DNA from: Bacillota bacterium
GTDB taxonomy: Bacteria; Bacillota; UBA4882; UBA8346
Direction: 5' to 3'
Length of the DNA: 64,000 bases
Assembly: GCA_029776205.1 (NCBI GenBank)
Contig: JAKOTQ010000043.1
Location: 1-64,000 of the forward strand
Part shown: piece after piece, positions 19,345-26,994 of the stretch
Layout: each line of letters begins with the position of its first letter
Numbering within the stretch: the first letter of the stretch is position 1
Made by a program: the position numbers and the translations under genes
Notes under the pieces: generated by a model
What the model was told of the DNA's origin: nothing
Database searches by the model: none
The model's input: only the letters and a program-made list of their open reading frames with translations

Positions 19345-20412
19345 CTAGCGAAGCAGTTCGCTGTTTTCATACGCTTCGTCATCCAGGAATAAATGATGTT
19401 TTTTGAGAAGCGCAGTGACTTCGGCGACGGATAAGACATCATCACCGGAACTGTAAGCATGCCCGAGGATTTTTTCGGGATCTTCATCTTGAGAAGCGAT
19501 CTCCGGCAGCATGGGCTGGATGGCATAGTAGTCGCCCCGGTCGTAAGTATGCCAGGCTTCTTCTTCAGAAATCAAGGATTCATGAGTTTTTTCCCCCGGC
19601 CGGATTCCTGTAAATTCGATCCGGATGGGACGATTGCCGATGAGGACGTTAGCCACATCCAGGATGCGGGCAGCCGGTACTTTGGGGACATACACTTCGC
19701 CCGGTTTGGCCTGGCGAATGGCAGCAAAGATGGTGTCTACCGCCTGGTCTAGCGGCAGCAAAAACCGGGTCATCTCGGGAGTGGTGACGGTGACCGGCCC
19801 GCCATGGCGGATTTGTTCATGGAAGAGAGGAATCACCGAACCGCGGGAAGCCAGGACATTGCCATAGCGGACGCAGATGAACCGGGTGGACGGAACGGCG
19901 ATGTTGGCTGCGGTGAAAATCCGTTCTTGAATGGCTTTGGTCATGCCCATGGTATTCACCGGCTTGCATGCTTTGTCGGTGGATACTCCGACCACCGTTT
20001 CGACGGGTAACTTTTCTTCCCGGATAATCCGGACGATATTTTCAGCGCCATGGATGTTGGTCAGAACCGTTTCAAAGGGGAAATACTCACAGGTCGGTAC
20101 TTGTTTCAATGCAGCAGCATTCACCACAATGTCCGCATTTTTCAGCGCCGATGAAAGGGAATGGGTGTCCCGGACATCGCCGATGCGGAATTCGATCAAG
20201 CGTTCGAAATTGTGGTAAATGACTTCATCGGTGGCTTTGATCTTCTGCTGGTATTCCACCCGCATCTGATGCTGTTTGGCTTCATCCCGGGAAAAAATAA
20301 TGATTTTACGGGGGATATTTTCTTCGGAGGAGAGCAGCCGCCGGGTCAACACTTTGCCGAGGGAGCCCGTTCCTCCGGTAATCACAATCACTTTATCTTT
20401 CAAGTCGGCCAT
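19345..20412 (-). CDS. UDP-N-acetylglucosamine 4,6-dehydratase/5-epimerase-like polysaccharide biosynthesis protein (CapE/FnlA/WbvB-like)
   Basis: DKVIVITGGTGSLGKVLTRRLLSSEENIPRKIIIFSRDEAKQHQMRVEY...VVGVSTDKACKPVNTMGMTKAIQERIF. Confidence 0.9.
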   Translation of the reverse strand: MADLKDKVIVITGGTGSLGKVLTRRLLSSEENIPRKIIIFSRDEAKQHQMRVEYQQKIKATDEVIYHNFERLIEFRIGDVRDTHSLSSALKNADIVVNAAALKQVPTCEYFPFETVLTNIHGAENIVRIIREEKLPVETVVGVSTDKACKPVNTMGMTKAIQERIFTAANIAVPSTRFICVRYGNVLASRGSVIPLFHEQIRHGGPVTVTTPEMTRFLLPLDQAVDTIFAAIRQAKPGEVYVPKVPAARILDVANVLIGNRPIRIEFTGIRPGEKTHESLISEEEAWHTYDRGDYYAIQPMLPEIASQDEDPEKILGHAYSSGDDVLSVAEVTALLKKHHLFLDDEAYENSELLR

Positions 20413-20437
20413 GAAGGCTCACCTCCTTTGTACAAAC

Positions 20438-21319
20438 TTAAGATGAATACAGTGGGGATGTGCAATAATCCTGATACATGGCTTCAACCAGGTTTGGCCA
20501 TGATAAAGGCTGATAACCGGTGATTTTTCGGAAAACTTTCGAATTCAGGGAACGGTCGATAACCACACTGTCATCGGGGATGATGACGGTATCCCGTTGG
20601 TAAGTGGCCTTGATTAACTGTAAAAGATCGTATTTAGTAATAGGGTCAGCCGATATATGGTACAGTCCCCAGAGTTCCGGGCGGGGCAGGATATACTCAG
20701 CGATGATTCGTGAGAATTCTATAGTCGGCAATCCGGTATATATAGCCCTGGTGTAGCCTTTAACCGGCCCGGCTTGCCCGAGAAACCATTCAACCAGGCC
20801 GTACCTGCTTTGTAATTCGTGGCCGATGATTGAGGTCCTAAGGGTTAGGCAGCCTTCCTGGTTCAGTTCGCCAAGGAGTTTCGTCCGGCCGTAGAGATCG
20901 GTTGGTGATGGCGGATCGGATTCGTAGTAGTTTCCTTTAGAACCGTCGAAAACACAATCTGTGCTGATGTGTATGAGCTTAATATGATATTGGTTGCAAA
21001 GTTGGGCTAACTGATGAGGGAAAAGGGCATTAACACGGATGGCCGGGATGGGATCTTTGGCTTCCGGGACCTGTTTGATGATTCCGATACAATTGATGAT
21101 CACATCCGGTTGGATTTCAGAGATTAAATCTTCAATGGCAGCCATATCGTCAACCTGGATTCCCCAGCGGATTTTTGAAGCCAGAGACATCGGTAACCGC
21201 CGGGTTCCCCGATGGCGGACTGTGGCATAGATATCGTAGCCATACCGGTGTAAGTAATAAAACAGTTGGCTCCCTAACATGCCGGTGGCACCGAAAAGAA
21301 GTAATTTCGAAGGTGGCAT
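20438..21319 (-). CDS. RmlD-like SDR sugar-nucleotide reductase (WbvR/FnlB-type reductase candidate)
   Basis: KLLLFGATGMLGSQLFYYLHRYGYDIYATVRHR...IIKQVPEAKDPIPAIRVNALFPHQLAQLCNQYHIKLIHISTDCVFDGSKGNYYE..DLYGRTKLLGE. Confidence 0.85.
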   Translation of the reverse strand: MPPSKLLLFGATGMLGSQLFYYLHRYGYDIYATVRHRGTRRLPMSLASKIRWGIQVDDMAAIEDLISEIQPDVIINCIGIIKQVPEAKDPIPAIRVNALFPHQLAQLCNQYHIKLIHISTDCVFDGSKGNYYESDPPSPTDLYGRTKLLGELNQEGCLTLRTSIIGHELQSRYGLVEWFLGQAGPVKGYTRAIYTGLPTIEFSRIIAEYILPRPELWGLYHISADPITKYDLLQLIKATYQRDTVIIPDDSVVIDRSLNSKVFRKITGYQPLSWPNLVEAMYQDYCTSPLYSS

Positions 21320-21492
21320 CGTTCTTCCGCCTTTCAGTTTCCAGATAACCTTGGGATATTTTATGAAAGTTATAGCCGTTCGGAATTAGTCAGAAATCCT
21401 CAATTTAGCGGGGGTTTTTTATGTAACAACAATGACTGGCGGACTGCATATAGTGAACAGTAACAGGCTGGAAGAACAGAGAGGTGTAACCG

Positions 21493-22512
21493 TTGAAACG
21501 GCCTATTGTGTGCTATCCGGCCATCGACTGGCATTACCTGTTTCATCGCCCGCAACAGTTAATGCTGCGTTTGGCTGAAAAAGGGCATCCGGTTCATGTC
21601 CGGAACCCACAACAACAATCGGGTGCCGAGCCGGAGTTGGTGGCGCCCAATCTTTGGGTATACCGGGATTTGGACCGGTTACCGTCGGAGGTAAGCGAAC
21701 ACGCGATCTATTTTATTTATTTTCCAGCCTATGCCCAATGGATCGAACCCGGGCCCGGTAAGTTTTTGGTGTATGATTGTATCGATGATGATCCGGTGTT
21801 TGACGGATGTGAAGCGATGATGGTGGAGCGGGCGGACCTGATTTTGTGCGTTTCCCGGAGTTTGTTTGCAAAGCATCAGGCAAATCACCCGCGGGTGATG
21901 TTGTTGTCCAATGGAGTGGACTTGGACCATTACCGGTTTGGGGGCGGTCCGGTTCCGGATGAAATCGCCGAGTTAAAAAAAGGGGCCGAAGCCATTATCG
22001 GGTTTACAGGTGCTTTTTACCGGGGATGGGTCGACATGGAGCTTATTTACCATGTGGCTTATTTACGGCCGCGGTGGAAGATCGTGATCATTGGCGAATC
22101 TTATCAATGGGATTTCAGTACGGCGCCTAAAAATCTGATTTACTTGGGAGCGCGGCCTTATAGTCAATTACCGGCTTATGTACGCCATTTTGATATCGGA
22201 TGGATTCCGTTCCTCGATAACCGGATCGCTCAAGGTGCCGACCCGGTAAAACTTTATGAGTATTTGGCTGCCGGGATACCGGTGGTCAGCCGGGGTTTGC
22301 CCTTTGCCGAAGGATTACGGCCGCCGTTAGTATATACCTATCGTAGTCCGCAGGAATGTATCGCAGTTATCCAGCGGGCACTGGCTGATTCCAAAGGAAA
22401 CCGGATGGTTTTCCGGATGAGACGGCAAGCCTTTGCTGCCGGCCATACCTGGGAAGCCAAAGTTGAGCAACTGCTCACCGGTTTGACGAAGTATACTACT
22501 TTAGAAAACTGA
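21493..22512 (+). CDS. GT4-like glycosyltransferase
   Basis: MKRPIVCYPAIDWHYLFHRPQQLMLRLAEKGHPVHVRNP...LSNGVDLDHYRF...PVKLYEYLAAGIPVVSR; TTG start. Confidence 0.85.
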   Translation: MKRPIVCYPAIDWHYLFHRPQQLMLRLAEKGHPVHVRNPQQQSGAEPELVAPNLWVYRDLDRLPSEVSEHAIYFIYFPAYAQWIEPGPGKFLVYDCIDDDPVFDGCEAMMVERADLILCVSRSLFAKHQANHPRVMLLSNGVDLDHYRFGGGPVPDEIAELKKGAEAIIGFTGAFYRGWVDMELIYHVAYLRPRWKIVIIGESYQWDFSTAPKNLIYLGARPYSQLPAYVRHFDIGWIPFLDNRIAQGADPVKLYEYLAAGIPVVSRGLPFAEGLRPPLVYTYRSPQECIAVIQRALADSKGNRMVFRMRRQAFAAGHTWEAKVEQLLTGLTKYTTLEN

Positions 22513-22539
22513 TATTAAAAAGTACGAAAGAATAGGAAA

Positions 22540-22562
22540 GGGCAGCTGGTTTGGAGCTGCCC
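22540..22562. terminator. Hairpin between convergent GT4 and paralog C
   Basis: GGGCAGCT ggtttgg AGCTGCCC. Confidence 0.6.
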
Positions 22563-22584
22563 TACCTTAGTTTGGTAGCCTGCA

Positions 22585-23022
22585 TTAACCGGCTGCAGCA
22601 ATGCCGTTTAAAGTCTGAATGCGGTCTAGGATAAGAGTATCCCCTGCGCTGGAATAAGCAAATAAGGAGTAGTTGATCTGGCCAGGTTCCGTCGGACTGG
22701 TCGTGGGTTGGAAATCAGCGATGTTCACGCCGATGGTTTCATCCTGACCGAGAGGGATGCTTTGTGTGGTCGTGTAAATTACATTGGCGGCGTTAAAGGT
22801 GTCGATTGTTGCTGCCGGCAGGTTTCTGGCAATCAGAATGGTAATGGTGGCTGCCGTATCTGTAGCAACGTTTACGGTTGCATTTAAGTCAACCCGAATA
22901 TTGGTCGCATCTCCCACGATAAGGCCAATGCCACCTAAAAAGGTTGGCGCTGCCGGGTTGGTCGATAAAAAGGGCCCTGCTGGAGCAAATTGACTTATAC
23001 GAAGGTCTAAAAAGGTTGGCAT
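22585..23022 (-). CDS. Small Cys-free Ser/Thr/Ala-rich protein, paralog C
   Basis: MPTFLDLRISQFAPAGPFLSTNPAAPTFLGGIGLIVGDATNIRVDLNATVNV...PGQINYSLFAYSSAGDTLILDRIQTLNGIAAAG; SD GGAGGTGAAG. Confidence 0.75.
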   Translation of the reverse strand: MPTFLDLRISQFAPAGPFLSTNPAAPTFLGGIGLIVGDATNIRVDLNATVNVATDTAATITILIARNLPAATIDTFNAANVIYTTTQSIPLGQDETIGVNIADFQPTTSPTEPGQINYSLFAYSSAGDTLILDRIQTLNGIAAAG

Positions 23023-23036
23023 TATCTTCACCTCCA

Positions 23037-23086
23037 GGAGCATTATAGTGCAAATTTGCAATAATTGTGACATCTTATTGGCACGT
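23037..23086. repeat. Leader repeat copy 1 upstream of paralog C
   Basis: GGAGCATTATAGTGCAAATTTGCAATAATTGTGACATCTTATTGGCACGT; hand-aligned 40/50 identical to 23161..23210. Confidence 0.75.
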
Positions 23087-23122
23087 TTTTCAATATTGGT
23101 ATCGGGTAGGGTTGCAATAACC

Positions 23123-23160
23123 GAACAGGTGCACAGTACACAGTGAACAGTGCACAGTCT
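23123..23160. repeat. Heptamer-period array R1
   Basis: GAACAGG|TGCACAG|TACACAG|TGAACAG|TGCACAG|TCT. Confidence 0.85.
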
Positions 23161-23210
23161 GGAGCATTATATTGCTAATTTGTAACAAGGGTGTTACCTT
23201 TTTGGCACGT
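23161..23210. repeat. Leader repeat copy 2
   Basis: GGAGCATTATATTGCTAATTTGTAACAAGGGTGTTACCTTTTTGGCACGT. Confidence 0.75.
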
Positions 23211-23291
23211 ATTTTGTTGCGGAGTTGCATTTTGCTGCATTGGGAAACTGTAGTTCACGACACAAACTCATCACGCATAACCCGGAACCCT

Positions 23292-23389
23292 GGGAACTGT
23301 CCACTGCAAACTGTAGACTGTCAATTCTATTCATGCCTCACGCTTCTTGTCTAATCAATACCGTGCACTGTGAACTGTGAACTATGATT
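23292..23389. repeat. Heptamer-period array R2
   Basis: GGGAACT|GTCCACT|GCAAACT|GTAGACT|GTCAATT|CTATTCA|TGCCTCA|CGCTTCT|TGTCTAA|TCAATAC|CGTGCAC|TGTGAAC|TGTGAAC|TATGATT: 14 units in register. Confidence 0.8.
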
Positions 23390-23463
23390 TGGACCGGGTA
23401 TCCATTCATCTAAAAACATTGCTAGAATTTTTCTCCTGGTATAAAATAACCATAAGTTGACTG

Positions 23464-25182
23464 ATGAAAATGGAGGGAAGAGGGTTGACTGTATTTAAAG
23501 ATTATCGATATGAACGGCCGGATATGGAAGCTTTTGAAAAGGAATTTCAACAGTTGCTGGAGACCTTTGAGCAGGCGGGATCGGCTGCGGAGCAAAACCG
23601 GATCATAGTCGAGGTAAATAAACTGCGGAACACCTTTGATACGATGGAGGCTTTAGTTCATATCCGTCATACCATGGACACCACAGACCCGTTTTATGAT
23701 GGGGAAAATGATTATATCGACAATGTCAAACCCATTTATGAAGGGTTGGTTGCACGTTATTACGGGTCCTTAGTCCGTTCGCCCTTCCGGAAAGAGCTGG
23801 AAGCTCAGTGGGGCAAACAGCTTTTCCGTATCGCCGAACTTAAGTTAAAGACCTTTGCACCGGAAGTGGTCGAAGATCTCCAGCAAGAAAACAAGTTGGC
23901 CAGCCAATATACAAAATTGCGGGCATCGGCCAAAATCATGTTTGAAGGGGAAGAGCGAAATCTGGCCCAAATGGGTCCATTCATGGAGTCCAAAGATCGG
24001 GATATGCGTCGGCGGGCCCAGGAGGCGGTCACCCAATTTTTCCTGGAAAATGAGGCCCAGTTTGACGAAATCTATGACGGTTTGGTGAAATTGCGCCACC
24101 GGATCGCGACCAAGCTTGGCTTCGCCAACTTTATTGAACTGGGGTATGCCCGTTTGTCCCGCTCCGATTATGATGCCAAGATGGTTGCCGGATATCGGGA
24201 GCAGGTGTTGAAAACGCTGGTTCCGTTAGCAGCTAAACTGCGGGAACGGCAAAGGAAACGATTACAACTGGATTCACTCAAATATTATGATGAGCCGTTG
24301 AGCTTTTTGACGGGCAATGCCACGCCCAAAGGGGATCCGGAATGGATCTTGAAGAACGGCAGGCAGATGTATCATGAACTGTCTCCGGAAACCAAAGAGT
24401 TTATTGACTTTATGATCGACCATCAATTGTTGGATTTGGTGGCCAAAAAAGGGAAGGCCGGAGGTGGTTACTGTACCTATATCAGTAATTACCAATCTCC
24501 CTTCATCTTTTCAAATTTTAACGGAACCTCCGGAGATGTGGATGTCTTAACCCATGAAGCAGGCCATGCTTTCCAAGTCTATTCCAGCCGTCATTATGAG
24601 TTGCCGGAATATCTCTGGCCAACGATGGAGGCTTGTGAGATTCACTCCATGAGCATGGAGTTTTTAACCTGGCCATGGATGAAGCTGTTCTTCGGCCCGG
24701 ATGAAACCAAATATAAATTTAATCATTTAACTGAAGCGCTGTTGTTTATTCCTTATGGCGTTACTGTTGACCATTTCCAACATTGGGTCTATGAACATCC
24801 GGAGGCCAGTCCGGAAGAGCGGAAACGGATATGGCGGGAGTTGGAAAAGAAGTATCTACCACATCGGGATTATGCAGATAATGAATTTTTGAACCGGGGC
24901 GGATATTGGTTCCGGCAAGGCCATATTTTTGACGTGCCCTTCTATTATATTGATTATACTTTGGCTCAGGTTTGTGCCTTTCAGTTTTGGATCCGGGCTT
25001 CGAAGGATCGTTCCCAGGCATGGCAAGATTACCTGCGTCTCTGTAAGGCCGGGGGAAGCATGTCCTTCTTGGAATTGGTCCAACTGGCCGGCCTACAAAA
25101 CCCCTTTGAAGAAGGATGTATCCAATCTATCGTCGGGCCGTTGGAAGCTTGGCTCGATAGTGTGGATGATCGCAGTTTATAA
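23464..25182 (+). CDS. M3-family oligoendopeptidase (PepF-like)
   Basis: 572 aa; zinc motif DVLTHEAGHAFQVYSS (HEAGH) plus downstream YHDYADNEFLNRGGYWFRQGHIFDVPFYYIDYTLAQVCAFQFW-type C-term. Confidence 0.93.
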   Translation: MKMEGRGLTVFKDYRYERPDMEAFEKEFQQLLETFEQAGSAAEQNRIIVEVNKLRNTFDTMEALVHIRHTMDTTDPFYDGENDYIDNVKPIYEGLVARYYGSLVRSPFRKELEAQWGKQLFRIAELKLKTFAPEVVEDLQQENKLASQYTKLRASAKIMFEGEERNLAQMGPFMESKDRDMRRRAQEAVTQFFLENEAQFDEIYDGLVKLRHRIATKLGFANFIELGYARLSRSDYDAKMVAGYREQVLKTLVPLAAKLRERQRKRLQLDSLKYYDEPLSFLTGNATPKGDPEWILKNGRQMYHELSPETKEFIDFMIDHQLLDLVAKKGKAGGGYCTYISNYQSPFIFSNFNGTSGDVDVLTHEAGHAFQVYSSRHYELPEYLWPTMEACEIHSMSMEFLTWPWMKLFFGPDETKYKFNHLTEALLFIPYGVTVDHFQHWVYEHPEASPEERKRIWRELEKKYLPHRDYADNEFLNRGGYWFRQGHIFDVPFYYIDYTLAQVCAFQFWIRASKDRSQAWQDYLRLCKAGGSMSFLELVQLAGLQNPFEEGCIQSIVGPLEAWLDSVDDRSL

Positions 25183-25203
25183 TGATTGTACTTATGCTAT
25201 GAA

Positions 25204-25238
25204 AAAAGAGACGTCTGCTCAACGGACGTCTTTTTTTA
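25204..25238 (+). terminator. Rho-independent terminator after oligoendopeptidase
   Basis: AGACGTC tgctcaacg GACGTCT followed by TTTTTT. Confidence 0.85.
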
Positions 25239-25263
25239 TTGAAAAAACATCATGACTATTAGC

Positions 25264-25289
25264 ACAACCCACTACAGGCACATATATTA
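25264..25289 (+). promoter_or_regulatory. Candidate SigK-like (mother-cell) promoter
   Basis: AC(25264-5) - 15 nt - CATATATTA(25281-25289), matching the CATANNNTA -10 pattern; sits upstream of the spore-coat-like genes. Confidence 0.3.
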
Positions 25290-25332
25290 TACTAGTCAAA
25301 TCCGGATGATCTATCCATATGTGGGGGATTAC

Positions 25333-25569
25333 ATGGTGGCTGTTCTTTTGGTCGTGGTCTTTTTGATGTATATCATCATTCTATTTGGCTTAACCCTGTG
25401 GTTTGAAAAGTATCATTACTATCGGAATACCTATTTCAACCAAAAAACGGACGCGATTGATATCGGTCTATCCGGATCCGTCGCAGAATCCCCAATCTTG
25501 GCAAGTCATGAGAATAGCAATCCCCGACAATGTGTAAAGCGAGGTGTTCAAGGAAAGAGAGAGAGCTAA
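25333..25569 (+). CDS. Small single-pass membrane protein, unknown
   Basis: GTGGGGG-ATTAC-ATG; MVAVLLVVVFLMYIIILFGLTLWFEKYHYYRN...; within ORF 25252..25569. Confidence 0.45.
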   Translation: MVAVLLVVVFLMYIIILFGLTLWFEKYHYYRNTYFNQKTDAIDIGLSGSVAESPILASHENSNPRQCVKRGVQGKRES

Positions 25570-25605
25570 CTTCAGATTTTCAAAAATCAAAAAGGAGGGA
25601 ATTGA

Positions 25606-26856
25606 ATGGACCCTTTGATTCGGGCGGAAGTGGTTATCGGCGAAAATACGAAGCAGCTTTTGATTGAACGTAATGTGACCTTAACCTTACGTGCGATTAA
25701 AATAAGAAATATTCATGCAGAAATTCGCGAGTTAACCGCTGATGTGATCGCTGATAAAGTGGTCATCCAAGGCGTTTTGCACAAGCAAATCTTCTTTGTC
25801 GGAGAAGACAATATTGTTCACCATCAGGCAGAGGACGTTTCATTCAGCACCTTTGTGGACGTTCCTGGTGCTGAGCCCGGGATGAATGTCCAACTTCATC
25901 CGATTATTGAAACGGTTATCTATAATCTCTTATCGCCAACTCTCTTACATCAGAAGGTCGTTATTGAGTTTTTCGTAAAAATAACTGAAACCAGACAATT
26001 AAATATTTTAACTGGAAACGGGCCACTGGTAAGGGTCGACCAAGTGGTCGGTGAAAATACAAAGCAGGAGTTGTTTGAGAACTTTGTCACTTTGGCAAAT
26101 CCGGCAATCAAGATTGACGATATCGCTGTGAAAATCCAGGATATTGAAACTCATGTTATTGAAGACAAAGTTATCATTCAAGGTGTCATTCATAAACAAA
26201 TCTTCTATGTTGGAACCAATAATGTGGAATATCATCAAGGTGAAGATATTGAGTTTTCAACCTTCGTTGATGTACCCGGCGCAATGCCCGGCATGGATGT
26301 TGAGGTCGTACCGGTTGTTGAATTCGTCCATTTTGACTTGAGAGATGCGACGACGTTACTCCAAAAAGTCGTGGTTGAATTCTTCGCCAAAGTAACTGAG
26401 AGCGTCCAGATTAATGTGGCTTTGGGTCCCGGTGCTCTACTGAAATTGGAAACGGTCGTTGGAGAGAACACTAACCAAATCCTGGTTGAAAATCTTTTCA
26501 CCTTACCGGTTCCGGCCATTAAGATTCGGGAAATTGTAGCCCGCATCGAAGATATCAGCACTGAAGTTATTGAGGATAAAGTCATCATCCAGGGTATTCT
26601 TCATAAGCAAATCTTCTTCATCGGTACCGATAACCTCGAACATCATCAAGCGGAAGATATCCCGTTCAGTACTTTTGTGGATATCATCGGTGCCACTCCG
26701 GGCACCAATGTCCGGGTGGATTCCCGAATCGAGACCATCCTCTTTGAGCTGGAGGATAGCACCACACTCCGTCAGAAAGTGGTTATCGAGTTCTTTGTGA
26801 AAGTGACTCAGACTCAGCAATTACTGGTTCAGATCGTGTCTCCATATTATCTGTAA
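25606..26856 (+). CDS. Triple SPOCS/DUF3794 (SipL-type) domain protein, spore-coat-like
   Basis: Three tandem ~138-aa repeats each containing VxGENTxQxLxE...IxxxxxxVxxDKVxIQGxLHKQIFFVGxxNxxxHQxEDxxFSTFVDVPGAxPG; SD AAAGGAGGG. Confidence 0.88.
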   Translation: MDPLIRAEVVIGENTKQLLIERNVTLTLRAIKIRNIHAEIRELTADVIADKVVIQGVLHKQIFFVGEDNIVHHQAEDVSFSTFVDVPGAEPGMNVQLHPIIETVIYNLLSPTLLHQKVVIEFFVKITETRQLNILTGNGPLVRVDQVVGENTKQELFENFVTLANPAIKIDDIAVKIQDIETHVIEDKVIIQGVIHKQIFYVGTNNVEYHQGEDIEFSTFVDVPGAMPGMDVEVVPVVEFVHFDLRDATTLLQKVVVEFFAKVTESVQINVALGPGALLKLETVVGENTNQILVENLFTLPVPAIKIREIVARIEDISTEVIEDKVIIQGILHKQIFFIGTDNLEHHQAEDIPFSTFVDIIGATPGTNVRVDSRIETILFELEDSTTLRQKVVIEFFVKVTQTQQLLVQIVSPYYL

Positions 26857-26875
26857 TTTCCGACAAAGATCGTTT

Positions 26876-26910
26876 GAGAACAGGTTGTTCGTCAGAACAG
26901 CCTGTTTCTC
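26876..26910 (+). terminator. Terminator after SPOCS protein
   Basis: GAGAACAGGTTGTTC gtca GAACAGCCTGTTTCTC then TTT. Confidence 0.75.
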
Positions 26911-26994
26911 TTTGGTTCGACTCTTTTTCCGAATGTGCCTAAGCTAGACAAGGTTGGCATATATATGTAGGAGATACCGTTAAAGGAGTCGGCG

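Noticed and set aside
26958-26966. CATATATAT as a second SigK -10 box before the 695-aa SPOCS-like gene
   Set aside because: Does not match CATANNNTA fully and no properly spaced AC element was found
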